From DATBAT01 sp036271375 (GTDB lineage: Bacteria; Acidobacteriota; Terriglobia; Terriglobales; Acidobacteriaceae): a stretch of DNA of 10,466 nt. Of this stretch, positions 1 to 6,911 are shown piece by piece. The notes under the pieces are model-generated. The model worked only from the letters and a program-made list of their open reading frames with translations. It had not been told where the DNA came from and ran no database searches. Each line of letters opens with the position of its first letter. Position 1 is the stretch's first letter. Location of the stretch: contig DATBAT010000377.1 of NCBI GenBank assembly GCA_036271375.1, forward strand, positions 1 to 10,466. Reading direction: 5' to 3'. A program made the translations under genes and the position numbers.

Positions 1-1
1 C

Positions 2-52
2 GAAGTCTTGGCCCAATTTGAGGACGAATGGAGGAAATATGAAAGCAGATAA
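2..52 (+). CDS. 3' end of an unidentified gene (left-truncated)
   Basis: An open frame enters from the left edge and stops with TAA at 50-52. Only 16 C-terminal residues are visible (EVLAQFEDEWRKYESR), a charged, probably helical tail. The last 14 bases overlap the start of the next small gene, an arrangement typical of translationally coupled genes. Nothing can be said about function. The frame could be fortuitous because it is so short, but its composition looks protein-like. A second frame (the one used by the mini-gene) is also open to the left edge, so which of the two is translated upstream of base 39 is not settled here. Confidence 0.35.
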   Translation, partial: EVLAQFEDEWRKYESR

Positions 53-164
53 AGGCCAGTTTGACGAGGTTTTGAAACGGATGCTGTCGAAGGCTCCCGA
101 GAGAACCTCCGATATACACTCTCGAAAGAAGCCGAAGAAGGCTAAAACTTCTCGGCCAAAGTGA
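39..164 (+). CDS. 41-residue lysine-rich mini-protein beside the IS1595 transposase
   Basis: ATG at 39 is preceded by a strong Shine-Dalgarno sequence GGAGGA at 30-35, four bases from the start after GGAGG; the frame ends with TGA at 162-164. The N-terminal half (MKADKGQFDEVLKRMLSKAP) looks like a short amphipathic helix. The C-terminal half is a disordered-looking basic tail with clusters KKPKKAK and RPK. Its 3' end overlaps the 3' end of the convergent transposase gene by 23 bases (142-164). Short basic reading frames next to ISXO2-type transposases are something I associate with this element family, but I cannot name a function. It could be an IS passenger, a small DNA- or RNA-binding protein, or a chromosomal gene the element landed on. 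The frame is open to the left edge, so a longer product is possible, though the ribosome site favours ATG 39. Confidence 0.5.
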   Translation: MKADKGQFDEVLKRMLSKAPERTSDIHSRKKPKKAKTSRPK

Positions 165-1086
165 GCTTATCGAACGAGAGCGGTGCGAATCCGGCCAAGC
201 GCCGCACCGTCTCTGGGAATGCCGTATCTTCCTGATCGCGGCGATTGAACCTGTAAGAGAACCCATCCAAGTAGCGCTGTAGATGCTTTATCGAAATGCG
301 ATGGAAGCTTCCTATCAGGCCGCGCTTAAGCAGCGAGAATGCGGATTCTACCGTGTTCGTGTGGACATTGCCGCGCACGTAGGAACCGCTTATGTGCTTA
401 ATGGTTTTGTGCTTCTTGCCATGAATGCCAGCTTGGATCATCGCGCCGGGATAGGCGTTTAGTTCGTCGGTCATTACGAGTTCAACGTCTTTGCTGATGT
501 TCTCTTTGATGACCTTCCCGAGAGTCTTTGAAGTCGCATCGGGAACGTGGAAGAAACGTAGCTCTCCACCACGTTGCCGAACTCCAATCACTACTTCCTT
601 GGCGCGGATCGCTTCGCCTACACCACGGCCCTTCATTTTGCCGCCGATGTAGGTTTCGTCCACTTCGACGATACCGCCCAGCAAGGGTATATCGCCTTCG
701 CGCATTGCCTCACGGATGCGATGGTTCAAATACCACGCGGTTTTGTATCCGCCAATTCCCAGGTCGCGCTGTAGCTGCATGGCGCTCAGTCCCTTTTTCG
801 CGTTCAACATTAAAGCGATTGCTTGGAACCACACTATTAAGGGAAGATGGTTCGAATGGAAGATGGTTCCCGAAGTCGGAGTGAATTGGTTATGGCAGGT
901 AGGCTCTACGCACAAGTAAAACCACTTGCGGCGGTTCTTGGAATCGGCCTTCCGTTCGACCCGCTTGACGTTATCGCCGCCGCAGGTAGAGCAGCGCACG
1001 ACGCCATCCGGCCAGCGCATCTGTTCGATGTAGGCAAGGCATTGCTCGTCTGTGGCGAACCGTTCGTGAGCTTCCCGGATGTCCAT
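142..1086 (-). CDS. IS1595-family transposase (ISXO2-like DDE domain)
   Basis: A complete 314-residue transposase, apparently intact. Residues 8-75 form the N-terminal zinc-ribbon region of this family, with Cys pairs C32/C35 and C59/C64. Residues about 80-130 hold a helix-turn-helix-like segment (LSAMQLQRDLGIGGYKTAWY). The ISXO2-like catalytic domain follows, with the first Asp in VEVDETYIGGK (D143), the second in LVMTDELNAY (D207), and HTNTVES (N244, E247) in the position of the third catalytic element. The tail SYRFNRR is also typical. It should carry out cut-and-paste movement of its element in the cytoplasm. The ATG at 1084-1086 has no Shine-Dalgarno sequence but lies 6 bases after a good -10 box, so translation from a leaderless mRNA is likely. 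The start fits the family because conserved sequence begins at about residue 10. The gene is convergent with the mini-gene at 39-164. Confidence 0.95.
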   Translation of the reverse strand: MDIREAHERFATDEQCLAYIEQMRWPDGVVRCSTCGGDNVKRVERKADSKNRRKWFYLCVEPTCHNQFTPTSGTIFHSNHLPLIVWFQAIALMLNAKKGLSAMQLQRDLGIGGYKTAWYLNHRIREAMREGDIPLLGGIVEVDETYIGGKMKGRGVGEAIRAKEVVIGVRQRGGELRFFHVPDATSKTLGKVIKENISKDVELVMTDELNAYPGAMIQAGIHGKKHKTIKHISGSYVRGNVHTNTVESAFSLLKRGLIGSFHRISIKHLQRYLDGFSYRFNRRDQEDTAFPETVRRLAGFAPLSFDKLTLAEKF

Positions 1087-1092
1087 GAACCA

Positions 1093-1121
1093 ACTTTACC
1101 GGGAATTCCTATTTGTGTCAA
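1093..1121 (-). promoter_or_regulatory. Transposase promoter, predicted leaderless
   Basis: Read on the minus strand, a perfect -35 TTGACA (1116-1121) is followed after exactly 17 bases by TAAAGT (1093-1098), a good -10 box. Only 6 bases separate the -10 box from the transposase ATG, so the expected transcription start is the A of ATG. No ribosome binding site is present, consistent with leaderless translation. A promoter lying in or next to the element's inverted repeat is common for insertion sequences. Confidence 0.65.
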
Positions 1122-1152
1122 GTGAATAAACTTCCCAAAATCTAGCTTCGTC

Positions 1153-1188
1153 TGTCCGCGGGTGAACACCCATCCGCATATCCGGACA
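1153..1188. repeat. Nested inverted repeats between the IS and permease 1
   Basis: An inner inverted repeat GGGTG-aa-CACCC (1160-1164 and 1167-1171) lies inside an outer one, TGTCCG (1153-1158) pairing with CGGACA (1183-1188). It sits between the IS promoter and the leader of permease 1. It may be part of an element end, a regulator site, or an RNA structure; the sequence alone does not decide. The 2-base inner loop makes a DNA-level inverted repeat more likely than a stable RNA hairpin. Confidence 0.35.
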
Positions 1189-1220
1189 CACAAAGGAATT
1201 TGTCTCCAGAATAGTGAACG

Positions 1221-1237
1221 GGTTAGAAGCTTTAACC
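1221..1237. promoter_or_regulatory. 17-bp imperfect palindrome, candidate operator for permease 1
   Basis: GGTTAGAAGCTTTAACC is symmetric about base 1229: six of eight positions are Watson-Crick pairs, one is G:T and one (A/C next to the centre) mismatches. Its right edge is 47 bases before the permease-1 ATG, a position suited to a repressor or activator. ADOP permeases are often found with PadR-type regulators, but no regulator gene is in this window. A weak promoter-like pair, TTGTCT (1200-1205) and TTAGAA (1223-1228) with 17-bp spacing, overlaps the palindrome and would be occluded by a bound protein. This is inference only. Confidence 0.35.
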
Positions 1238-1284
1238 GCGGCCCTCTGAGTGCGTCTATCCCTAGACCACGCCGAGGGAGAACC

Positions 1285-3723
1285 ATGCTGACTCTGCTTC
1301 AGGATTTCCGCTTCAGTGTTCGCCAGCTCATCAAGAGTCCCAGCTTTGCGTTCACTTCCGTCGTCTCCCTTGCCCTGGGCATTGGCGCAACCACGGCGGT
1401 CTTCAGCGTGGTCTACGCGATTCTGATGAATCCCTTTCCTTATACAGGCGCGGATCGCATGGGGCACATGCGGTTAATCGACAGCGCTGGACGAGACAGC
1501 TACTTCGGGCTGACCGGCTACCAGTGGCAGCAGCTAAGAAGGTCGCCGGTATTAGACGACGCCTTTATCAGCGATGACTGGAACCTTACGGTGACCGGGC
1601 ACGATATGCCGGAAGACCTCAACGGCGTTTACGTGACCTCAAACACCTTCAATTACATGGGGGTGCCGCCGGTACTGGGCAGGGGCATACAACCGTCAGA
1701 TGCCGTCGATGGCCAGGATCCGCAACCGGTGGTGGTACTGGGCTACAAATTCTGGCAGCGCCATTTCGCCGGAGATCCCGCCGTGTTGGGACAAACTCTG
1801 CAACTCGTCCGCAACAACTACACCATCGTCGGTGTGGCCGCGCCGCGCTTCACCTGGGACGACGGCGATGTCTACTTGCCTTTGAAGGTCACTGCGGATC
1901 CCAGCAAGTCCTATTACGTGGGGCTCAGGCTGAAGTCAGGGGTTAGCCGGGAAGCGGCGAGCGCCGCCTTGCAGCCTCTGATTGATCAGTTCGCCAAAGA
2001 GACGCCCAAACATTTCCCCAGTCAACACTTGAAGCTGCAAATCGTCGGCCTCAACGACCAGTTCGTTCATGATCTGGGCGGCACTCTTTATCTGCTATTG
2101 AGTTCAGTTGCGTTGCTGCTGGCCATCGGTTGCGGGAACGTGTCGATTCTGATGCTGGCCAGGGGCACTGCCCGCCAACATGAATTTGCGGTGCGCGCCG
2201 CGGTCGGGGCTTCGCGTTCGCGGGTAGTTCGACAGCTTCTCACTGAAGCTCTCCTGCTCTCCCTTACCGGGGCCGCGCTGGGTGTGCTGCTGGCGTACAA
2301 GTCACTCGGCGTCATCGTGAGCATGTTGCCGCAGTATTCCTTTCCCCACGAAGCCTCGATTCAAGTCAATCTGCCGGTATTGCTCTTCAGCGTAGCCACC
2401 GCGCTGCTGACCGGAATCCTGTTCGGCCTTTGGCCCGCGCTCGAGCTATCACGCCCACAGCTTAGCCAGATTATTCAGTCAACCAGCCGCAAGATTGCGG
2501 GCGGCGTACGGGGGCGAGTGACCAACGACCTTCTCATCGCCGGACAGATCGCTTTCACGTTGCTGTTGCTGGCGGGCGCCGGAGCGGCCATGGAGGGTTT
2601 TCTGAAACTCTTGAAAACTCCCCTGGGTTACGACCCGCACAACGTAATGTCGGTGGGAATCCCGATCCATCAAGGCACTTATAAAACCTGGGCCGAGCGT
2701 ACGGCTTACTTCGACCAAATATTGAAGAAAGCCGCCGCAGTGCCAGGGGTGAAGATGGCCGCGATTTCCAGCAATGCGACTCCTCCGTCGAACGGCAGCA
2801 ATGCCAACATCGAAATATTGGGCAGCGCTTCCCAGGAAGAACGCAAGATCCGCATGAATTACGTGAACCCGCAATACTTCCCCATCTTGCGCATCCCGGT
2901 CGCGCAAGGCCGCATCTGGGACGAAACCGAAAATCACAACGCCGCTCCGGTAGTAGTGATAAACGAGACTTTGGCCCGCCGTTATTTTCCTAACGGCGAT
3001 GCCCTGGGTCACTCCATTCGAATGCCGGATTTCAAAGACGACCCGCCCTATACTCTCGCTGCGGCGAGTGGCACCGGATGGAAGCAGATTATCGGCGTGA
3101 TCCCCGATAAAAGGGACGACGGACTGCGAAATCCCATTCTTCCAGAGGCCTTTGTCCCCGACACGGTGCTGCTGCGGATGTTCACCCAGATACTGATTAA
3201 ATCGGACGTTCCACCTCTTACGCTTCTACACGCAATCGGCCTCCAGGTGAGCACCGTCGATCCTGACCAACAGATAACCGGAAACGTTCGCGATCTCGAT
3301 CACTGGATAACCGACCAGCAGGAATGGCAACAAGAGCATTTGGTCGCATGGCTGTTTGGCTCTTTCGCCATGCTGGCGCTGGTTCTAGCGGCAGTCGGGT
3401 TGTACAGCGTGGTCTCCTACTCAGTAGCGCAACGCACCAGCGAATTTGGTATTCGCATGGCTTTGGGTGCACCGCGCGCGCATGTCCTGAAGATTGTGTT
3501 TGCGTCGACGGTGTTGAGCGTGGGCGGCGGAATTGTCGCGGGAGTACTTCTCACTTTGTCTCTGAACAAAGTGCTGGCGCAGTGGGCAACCGGAAGTTCG
3601 CGTGATCCGCTCATCCTGCTGGGAGTGACAATGTTACTCAGCGCGGTGGCAGCCATTGCGTGCGCGGGTCCGGCCAGGAAGGCATCGGGAGTGGATCCCA
3701 TGGTCGCGCTGCGCTACGAATAG
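1285..3723 (+). CDS. ADOP-type MacB/FtsX ABC permease 1 (ATPase-less)
   Basis: An 812-residue inner-membrane protein with two tandem MacB/FtsX units. In order: helix 1 (about 23-47), a large periplasmic MacB-type domain (50-260), an FtsX domain with helices near 266-290, 316-340 and 362-387, then helix 413-436, a second periplasmic domain (440-680), and a second FtsX domain with helices near 687-711, 736-760 and 774-796. FtsX signatures ARGTARQHEFAVRAAVGAS (292-310) and FGIRMALGAPRAHV (721-734) and the terminal DPMVALRYE are diagnostic of the duplicated orphan permease family. There is no Walker A or B motif, so any ATPase must be encoded elsewhere. MacB relatives act as mechanotransmission devices for export or envelope processes; the substrate here is unknown. 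ATG 1285 is chosen because GAGGGAG (1274-1280) precedes it and the family begins here; an in-frame ATG at 1162 would add 41 unconserved residues. Confidence 0.93.
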   Translation: MLTLLQDFRFSVRQLIKSPSFAFTSVVSLALGIGATTAVFSVVYAILMNPFPYTGADRMGHMRLIDSAGRDSYFGLTGYQWQQLRRSPVLDDAFISDDWNLTVTGHDMPEDLNGVYVTSNTFNYMGVPPVLGRGIQPSDAVDGQDPQPVVVLGYKFWQRHFAGDPAVLGQTLQLVRNNYTIVGVAAPRFTWDDGDVYLPLKVTADPSKSYYVGLRLKSGVSREAASAALQPLIDQFAKETPKHFPSQHLKLQIVGLNDQFVHDLGGTLYLLLSSVALLLAIGCGNVSILMLARGTARQHEFAVRAAVGASRSRVVRQLLTEALLLSLTGAALGVLLAYKSLGVIVSMLPQYSFPHEASIQVNLPVLLFSVATALLTGILFGLWPALELSRPQLSQIIQSTSRKIAGGVRGRVTNDLLIAGQIAFTLLLLAGAGAAMEGFLKLLKTPLGYDPHNVMSVGIPIHQGTYKTWAERTAYFDQILKKAAAVPGVKMAAISSNATPPSNGSNANIEILGSASQEERKIRMNYVNPQYFPILRIPVAQGRIWDETENHNAAPVVVINETLARRYFPNGDALGHSIRMPDFKDDPPYTLAAASGTGWKQIIGVIPDKRDDGLRNPILPEAFVPDTVLLRMFTQILIKSDVPPLTLLHAIGLQVSTVDPDQQITGNVRDLDHWITDQQEWQQEHLVAWLFGSFAMLALVLAAVGLYSVVSYSVAQRTSEFGIRMALGAPRAHVLKIVFASTVLSVGGGIVAGVLLTLSLNKVLAQWATGSSRDPLILLGVTMLLSAVAAIACAGPARKASGVDPMVALRYE

Positions 3724-3760
3724 CACTATTCGACTTGGTCGTCGGAGGGAGTTTGCTGTG

Positions 3761-3784
3761 TAAGAATCCTTGGCGGGATTTTTA
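3761..3784 (+). terminator. Possible hairpin terminator after permease 1
   Basis: TAAGAATCC (3761-3769) can pair with GGATTTTTA (3776-3784) across a six-base loop, giving nine pairs including one G:U. The run of five T residues lies in the right arm, so this is weaker than a textbook Rho-independent terminator. It lies 37 bases after the permease-1 stop and 35 bases before the next start, so it could separate the two genes. Confidence 0.35.
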
Positions 3785-3819
3785 TCCTCCCAGCATGCCA
3801 TCTTCGAAAAGTAGAACCC

Positions 3820-4146
3820 GTGTCGCTCAACCCTTTTAAAAGTCTCGACAAGTATTTTCTTGCCTGCAAGATATTGACGCTGATCTTCTGCCTACCGTGG
3901 CCGTTAACGCTAATTGCCAGCGTGATGTCGCTGGCGGGAGAATTTTCCCCGAACACGTCGCTGGTCATGCGAGGACTAGTGCGATTCGGTTGGTTGCTGG
4001 TTCTGGTTTATCCAGCTATCTTCTTTGCAATCGTGCTATTCGCGGAGAAGATTTTGGCCCGCAAATCTTATGTAGCCGGAGCCGTTTTAGCTGGGCTTCC
4101 AACGGCCTTCAGCCTGGTTGTTTTGTACTCGATCTTCATCAAGTAG
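3820..4146 (+). CDS. Small three-helix membrane protein of unknown function
   Basis: A 108-residue hydrophobic protein I do not recognise. Three membrane segments are clear: about 12-40 (YFLACKILTLIF... through a Pro-rich turn LPWPLTLIA), 49-77 (GLVRFGWLLVLVYPAIFFAI) and 82-107 (YVAGAVLAGLPTAFSLVVLY), ending IFIK at the membrane edge. The first start available in this frame is GTG 3820; no in-frame ATG lies upstream before the preceding gene, and the next Met is residue 36 inside helix 1. The ribosome site is weak, so expression may be low or the start slightly different. An ATG at 3795 is in another frame and stops quickly. The stop codon is only 6 bases from that of the convergent permease 2. 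No known domain or catalytic motif is visible; it may have nothing to do with the flanking permeases. Confidence 0.6.
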   Translation: MSLNPFKSLDKYFLACKILTLIFCLPWPLTLIASVMSLAGEFSPNTSLVMRGLVRFGWLLVLVYPAIFFAIVLFAEKILARKSYVAGAVLAGLPTAFSLVVLYSIFIK

Positions 4147-4152
4147 CACGTC

Positions 4153-6636
4153 TCACTCGTAACGCAACGCCACTACCGGATCGATCCGCGTAGCGCGCCT
4201 CGCCGGAATCCAACTGGCGGCCAAGGTCGCCGTCACCAGGGCCAGCACAATCCCGATGAATACGACCGGATCGCGCGGGTTGACGCCGAGAAGTACTTCG
4301 CCCATTACTGGAGTCAGCACAAAGGCCCCGATGGTTCCGATCAGCAAGCCCACAGCCGCAAGAGAAATTCCATTGCCCAGCACCATACGCAGAATGCTGC
4401 CTCGCTCCGCGCCCAGCGCGATGCGCACGCCAATCTCCTGCGTGCGGCGGCCCACCATGAATGCGACCACGCCGTACAGTCCGATGACTGCGAGGGTTAG
4501 CGCAATTATTCCGAATGCCCCACCGAGAATGGCGGAGATACGTGGTATGAAGAGCCCCTGGCTCGAGACCGCAGTCTCAAGCGTGAGTACAGAAGTTGGG
4601 GCGATTTCCGGATCTAGTTGCCGCAGCTGTTCACGAATCTGTGGGGCCAGATTGGCGGGATTGCCCTCGGCGCGCACATGCAACGTGGCCCCCGGCCGCC
4701 CCATCTGCGAGTACGGCATATAGAAGACCGGGTCAACGGGAGCGCCGATCCTTCCATAGTTCGAATCTTTCACCACGCCGACGATCGTGATCTGGTCGTG
4801 GTCGCGCAGACGAATATTGTGGCCGAGGGCTTTGTCCAATTCGCCGTCGCCGACGATGTAGCGCCGCGCCAGAGTTTCGTTCACGATCACAATCAGGGGG
4901 CCGTTGGCTTTGTCTTGTTCAGTAAACTCGCGACCACGCAAAAGGGGAATTTGCATAGTCGCGAAATATCGCGGGCCCACCTGGTTGGTGGCGGTGTCGA
5001 TGAATTTTTCCCCGCCAGCACCCGTGTAGCCGTCGATGGAGATGTCCCAGGAATTTCCGCCAAGAAAGGGAACGGTGGAGGCGACGGTCGCTGACTTTAC
5101 TCCAGGGAGATCCTTGGTCTGTTGCAAAAGCCGTTCGTTAAACATCACCGATTTTTCGGTGGTGTACCCCCGAAGCGTGGGATCGATTGTGGTCAAAAGA
5201 ACATGATCGGAATTGAAACCCAGGTCGACTTTCTGCGCTTTGGCAAAAGCCTTCAGAAAAAGTCCGCCGCCGATCAGCAGGATGGTTGACAGAGCAATCT
5301 GCCCCGCGATGAGGACGCGCCTTGGAAGCGCGCCATAGGCGCGGCTTTCCGACGCTCCTGCGCGAACGTTGCTGGTCACGGTAAGCATGGCCTCGCGCAC
5401 CGTGAGCAGCGCGGGCGCAAGTCCACTCAAGAAAACAGCAGCGGTGGAAGCAGCGAGAGCAAACGTCAGTACTCGCAGATCGAGATGAAAATCCGGACCG
5501 GCCGGCATCGCCTGATAAGGAATCAGTGCGGCGAACGCCTTGATACAGCCGTAGCCGAGCAAAATTCCCGCGCCTCCGCCAAGCAAAGCCAGAACCGCGC
5601 TCTCCGTAAGCAACTGGCGGATTAGAGTTCCGCGGGTCGCGCCGATGGCAAGCTGAGTGGAAATCTCCCGCATCCGCGAGGTGGCGCGGGCCATAAGAAG
5701 GCCGGCCACGTTGGCGCAGGCGATCAGCAGCACAAGTACCACCAGTCCCATAAGGATCGCGGGAAGCATGAAGCCATTTCCGATCAGTCGCCGCTGCATT
5801 TCGCTGCGGACATACACCGTGGAATCTTTGTTGGTGTCGGGATAGGTCTTCTCCAGATCGCGCATGATGCCGTCCATTTCGGCTTGCGCCTGCGCGATGG
5901 TGACACCGGGTTTCAGCCTGGCCCGCATGTCGAATCCGCGGAAACTGCGGTGGTCGAGAACTGCCATTCCATCGGTGGTCAGACCGGCGGCCATCATTGC
6001 GGGGACGTAGATGTCAGGGCGAAAAAATAGGTCAGGACCACTGAACCACTTTGGAGTGACGCCCACGATGGTGAAGCTGCGGCCATTGAGCTTCACCTGT
6101 CTGCCGATCACGGCCGGGTCTTGCCCGAACGTCCGGTCCCACAAGGTGTGACTGATGATGGCGACTGGATATTTTCCTGGCACCTCGTCTTCCTCGCGCC
6201 TGAAATCTCGCCCTACGGACGGTTGTACTTGCAGGGTTGGAAAGAACCCGCCGGAAACGAGTAGTCCGAAAACAACTTGGGGATCGCCAGAGCCGGTGCT
6301 CATTCCCGCCGAAATGTTTTGCGCGACCGCGAGGCTTTGTATCGATTTGCTGCGGCTGCGGAAGTCGGTGTAGTCGAGATAAGACGCAGCGCCGAACTGC
6401 GTCAGCTTTGAGGCGGCTACATCAATCGCAACCAACTGCTCGGGGTGCGGAATCGGCAGGGGCCTGAGCAGGATCGCATCGACCAGGCTAAAAATTGCGG
6501 TGTTTGCGCCAATGCCAAGCGCCAGCGACAAAACCACAACGAAAGTAAATCCTGGACGTTGCCGCAGACTTCGAAGTGTCCGGCGCACGTCGCGGCCAAA
6601 GGCTTCGAGCAGAGAAACGAATCGAGATTGCACCAT
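4153..6636 (-). CDS. ADOP-type MacB/FtsX ABC permease 2 (ATPase-less)
   Basis: An 827-residue inner-membrane protein with the same duplicated architecture as permease 1 but clearly divergent in sequence. Helix 1 is near 31-58 (VVLSLALGIGANTAIFSLVD), the first periplasmic domain spans about 60-285, and the first FtsX unit has helices near 288-312, 343-366 and 388-411. Helix 440-461 and a second periplasmic domain (465-695) follow, then helices near 701-726, 751-776 and 789-811. FtsX signatures are ARATSRMREISTQLAIGAT (316-334) and RRTQEIGVRIALGAERGSIL (730-749); it ends RIDPVVALRYE. No nucleotide-binding motif is present. The ATG at 6634-6636 has a good ribosome site, AAGAGGTGA (minus strand, 6640-6648), with six bases between GAGG and ATG. 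It is convergent with the small membrane-protein gene and divergent from the TPR gene, so it is its own transcription unit. Substrate unknown; an export or envelope-stress role is inference from the MacB family. Confidence 0.94.
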   Translation of the reverse strand: MVQSRFVSLLEAFGRDVRRTLRSLRQRPGFTFVVVLSLALGIGANTAIFSLVDAILLRPLPIPHPEQLVAIDVAASKLTQFGAASYLDYTDFRSRSKSIQSLAVAQNISAGMSTGSGDPQVVFGLLVSGGFFPTLQVQPSVGRDFRREEDEVPGKYPVAIISHTLWDRTFGQDPAVIGRQVKLNGRSFTIVGVTPKWFSGPDLFFRPDIYVPAMMAAGLTTDGMAVLDHRSFRGFDMRARLKPGVTIAQAQAEMDGIMRDLEKTYPDTNKDSTVYVRSEMQRRLIGNGFMLPAILMGLVVLVLLIACANVAGLLMARATSRMREISTQLAIGATRGTLIRQLLTESAVLALLGGGAGILLGYGCIKAFAALIPYQAMPAGPDFHLDLRVLTFALAASTAAVFLSGLAPALLTVREAMLTVTSNVRAGASESRAYGALPRRVLIAGQIALSTILLIGGGLFLKAFAKAQKVDLGFNSDHVLLTTIDPTLRGYTTEKSVMFNERLLQQTKDLPGVKSATVASTVPFLGGNSWDISIDGYTGAGGEKFIDTATNQVGPRYFATMQIPLLRGREFTEQDKANGPLIVIVNETLARRYIVGDGELDKALGHNIRLRDHDQITIVGVVKDSNYGRIGAPVDPVFYMPYSQMGRPGATLHVRAEGNPANLAPQIREQLRQLDPEIAPTSVLTLETAVSSQGLFIPRISAILGGAFGIIALTLAVIGLYGVVAFMVGRRTQEIGVRIALGAERGSILRMVLGNGISLAAVGLLIGTIGAFVLTPVMGEVLLGVNPRDPVVFIGIVLALVTATLAASWIPARRATRIDPVVALRYE

Positions 6637-6674
6637 GAATCACCTCTTACTGGATGGTGTACGGCGAATGGCCC

Positions 6675-6711
6675 GCTTGAGTTCAAGCCAGTCGCGGCAT
6701 TGAACGCGACT
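6675..6711 (-). promoter_or_regulatory. Two adjacent inverted repeats in the permease-2 leader
   Basis: Two perfect inverted repeats lie next to each other upstream of permease 2. The first is GCTTGA-gt-TCAAGC (6675-6688). The second is AGTCGCG (6690-6696) and CGCGACT (6705-6711) around an eight-base loop, a stable seven-pair hairpin. They are 39-75 bases upstream of the ATG. They could be regulator binding sites or, if transcription starts further upstream, an mRNA leader structure ahead of the ribosome site. No matching -35/-10 pair is convincing, so the transcription start is unknown. Confidence 0.4.
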
Positions 6712-6902
6712 CACAGAAAGGTAATGTTTTGTTAGCCCTACGGCGTCACCGGGTCCCAGGCTCCGCATGCAATCCTGACACCGTGGGGAAAATTTTCTAA
6801 CTCCAAGCAGGCAAAGCAAAGCACGCCCGGACACAACCGCCTCTGCACGGAACGCGCGTCCGCTATTGGAAAATTTCGTCCGAAAGCGGACAGCAATCAG
6901 TC

Positions 6903-6911
6903 TGCTATGCT
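6903..6911 (+). promoter_or_regulatory. Extended -10 motif just before the TPR gene
   Basis: TGC-TATGCT (6903-6911) matches the extended -10 pattern TGnTATAAT at most positions. Only eight bases separate it from the ATG at 6920, so transcription would begin at or within a couple of bases of the start codon. There is no Shine-Dalgarno sequence before that ATG, which agrees with a leaderless mRNA. No good -35 box is seen at 6883-6888, though extended -10 promoters can do without one. Confidence 0.4.

Larger units (their letters stand above)
142..1140. mobile_element. IS1595-family insertion sequence, ends not resolved
   Basis: The transposase and its promoter define the core of an IS1595-family element. 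The right terminal inverted repeat should lie just outside the promoter, roughly between 1105 and 1150, where CTTGACACAAATAGG (read on the minus strand) is a candidate. I searched by eye for an inverted partner of this stretch in 1-141 and found none. Either the left end lies beyond the window, which would put the mini-genes inside the element as passengers, or the left end has decayed or been lost. The boundaries given are the minimum supportable extent. The 8-bp target duplication usual for this family could not be identified. Confidence 0.6.

Noticed and set aside
847..1125. 92-codon plus-strand frame opposite the transposase 5' region
   Set aside because: Lies antisense to the conserved zinc-ribbon part of the transposase; no ribosome site or recognisable protein features.
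1162..1284. In-frame 41-residue N-terminal extension of permease 1 from ATG 1162
   Set aside because: No ribosome site, low-complexity His/Arg-rich content unlike the family, and a good ribosome site plus the family-typical N terminus at 1285.
906..1467. Minus-strand frames spanning the IS/permease-1 junction (906-1286 and 1096-1467)
   Set aside because: They overlap conserved coding sequence on both sides in other frames and have unstructured Arg/Ser-rich content typical of shadow frames.
2479..3012. 177-codon minus-strand frame inside permease 1
   Set aside because: Antisense to a conserved periplasmic domain; no protein-like features, so a codon-bias shadow.
4256..5094. Plus-strand frames of about 155 codons opposite permease 2
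   Set aside because: They mirror the conserved FtsX and periplasmic regions; composition is Arg/Ser/Pro-rich shadow, without start signals.
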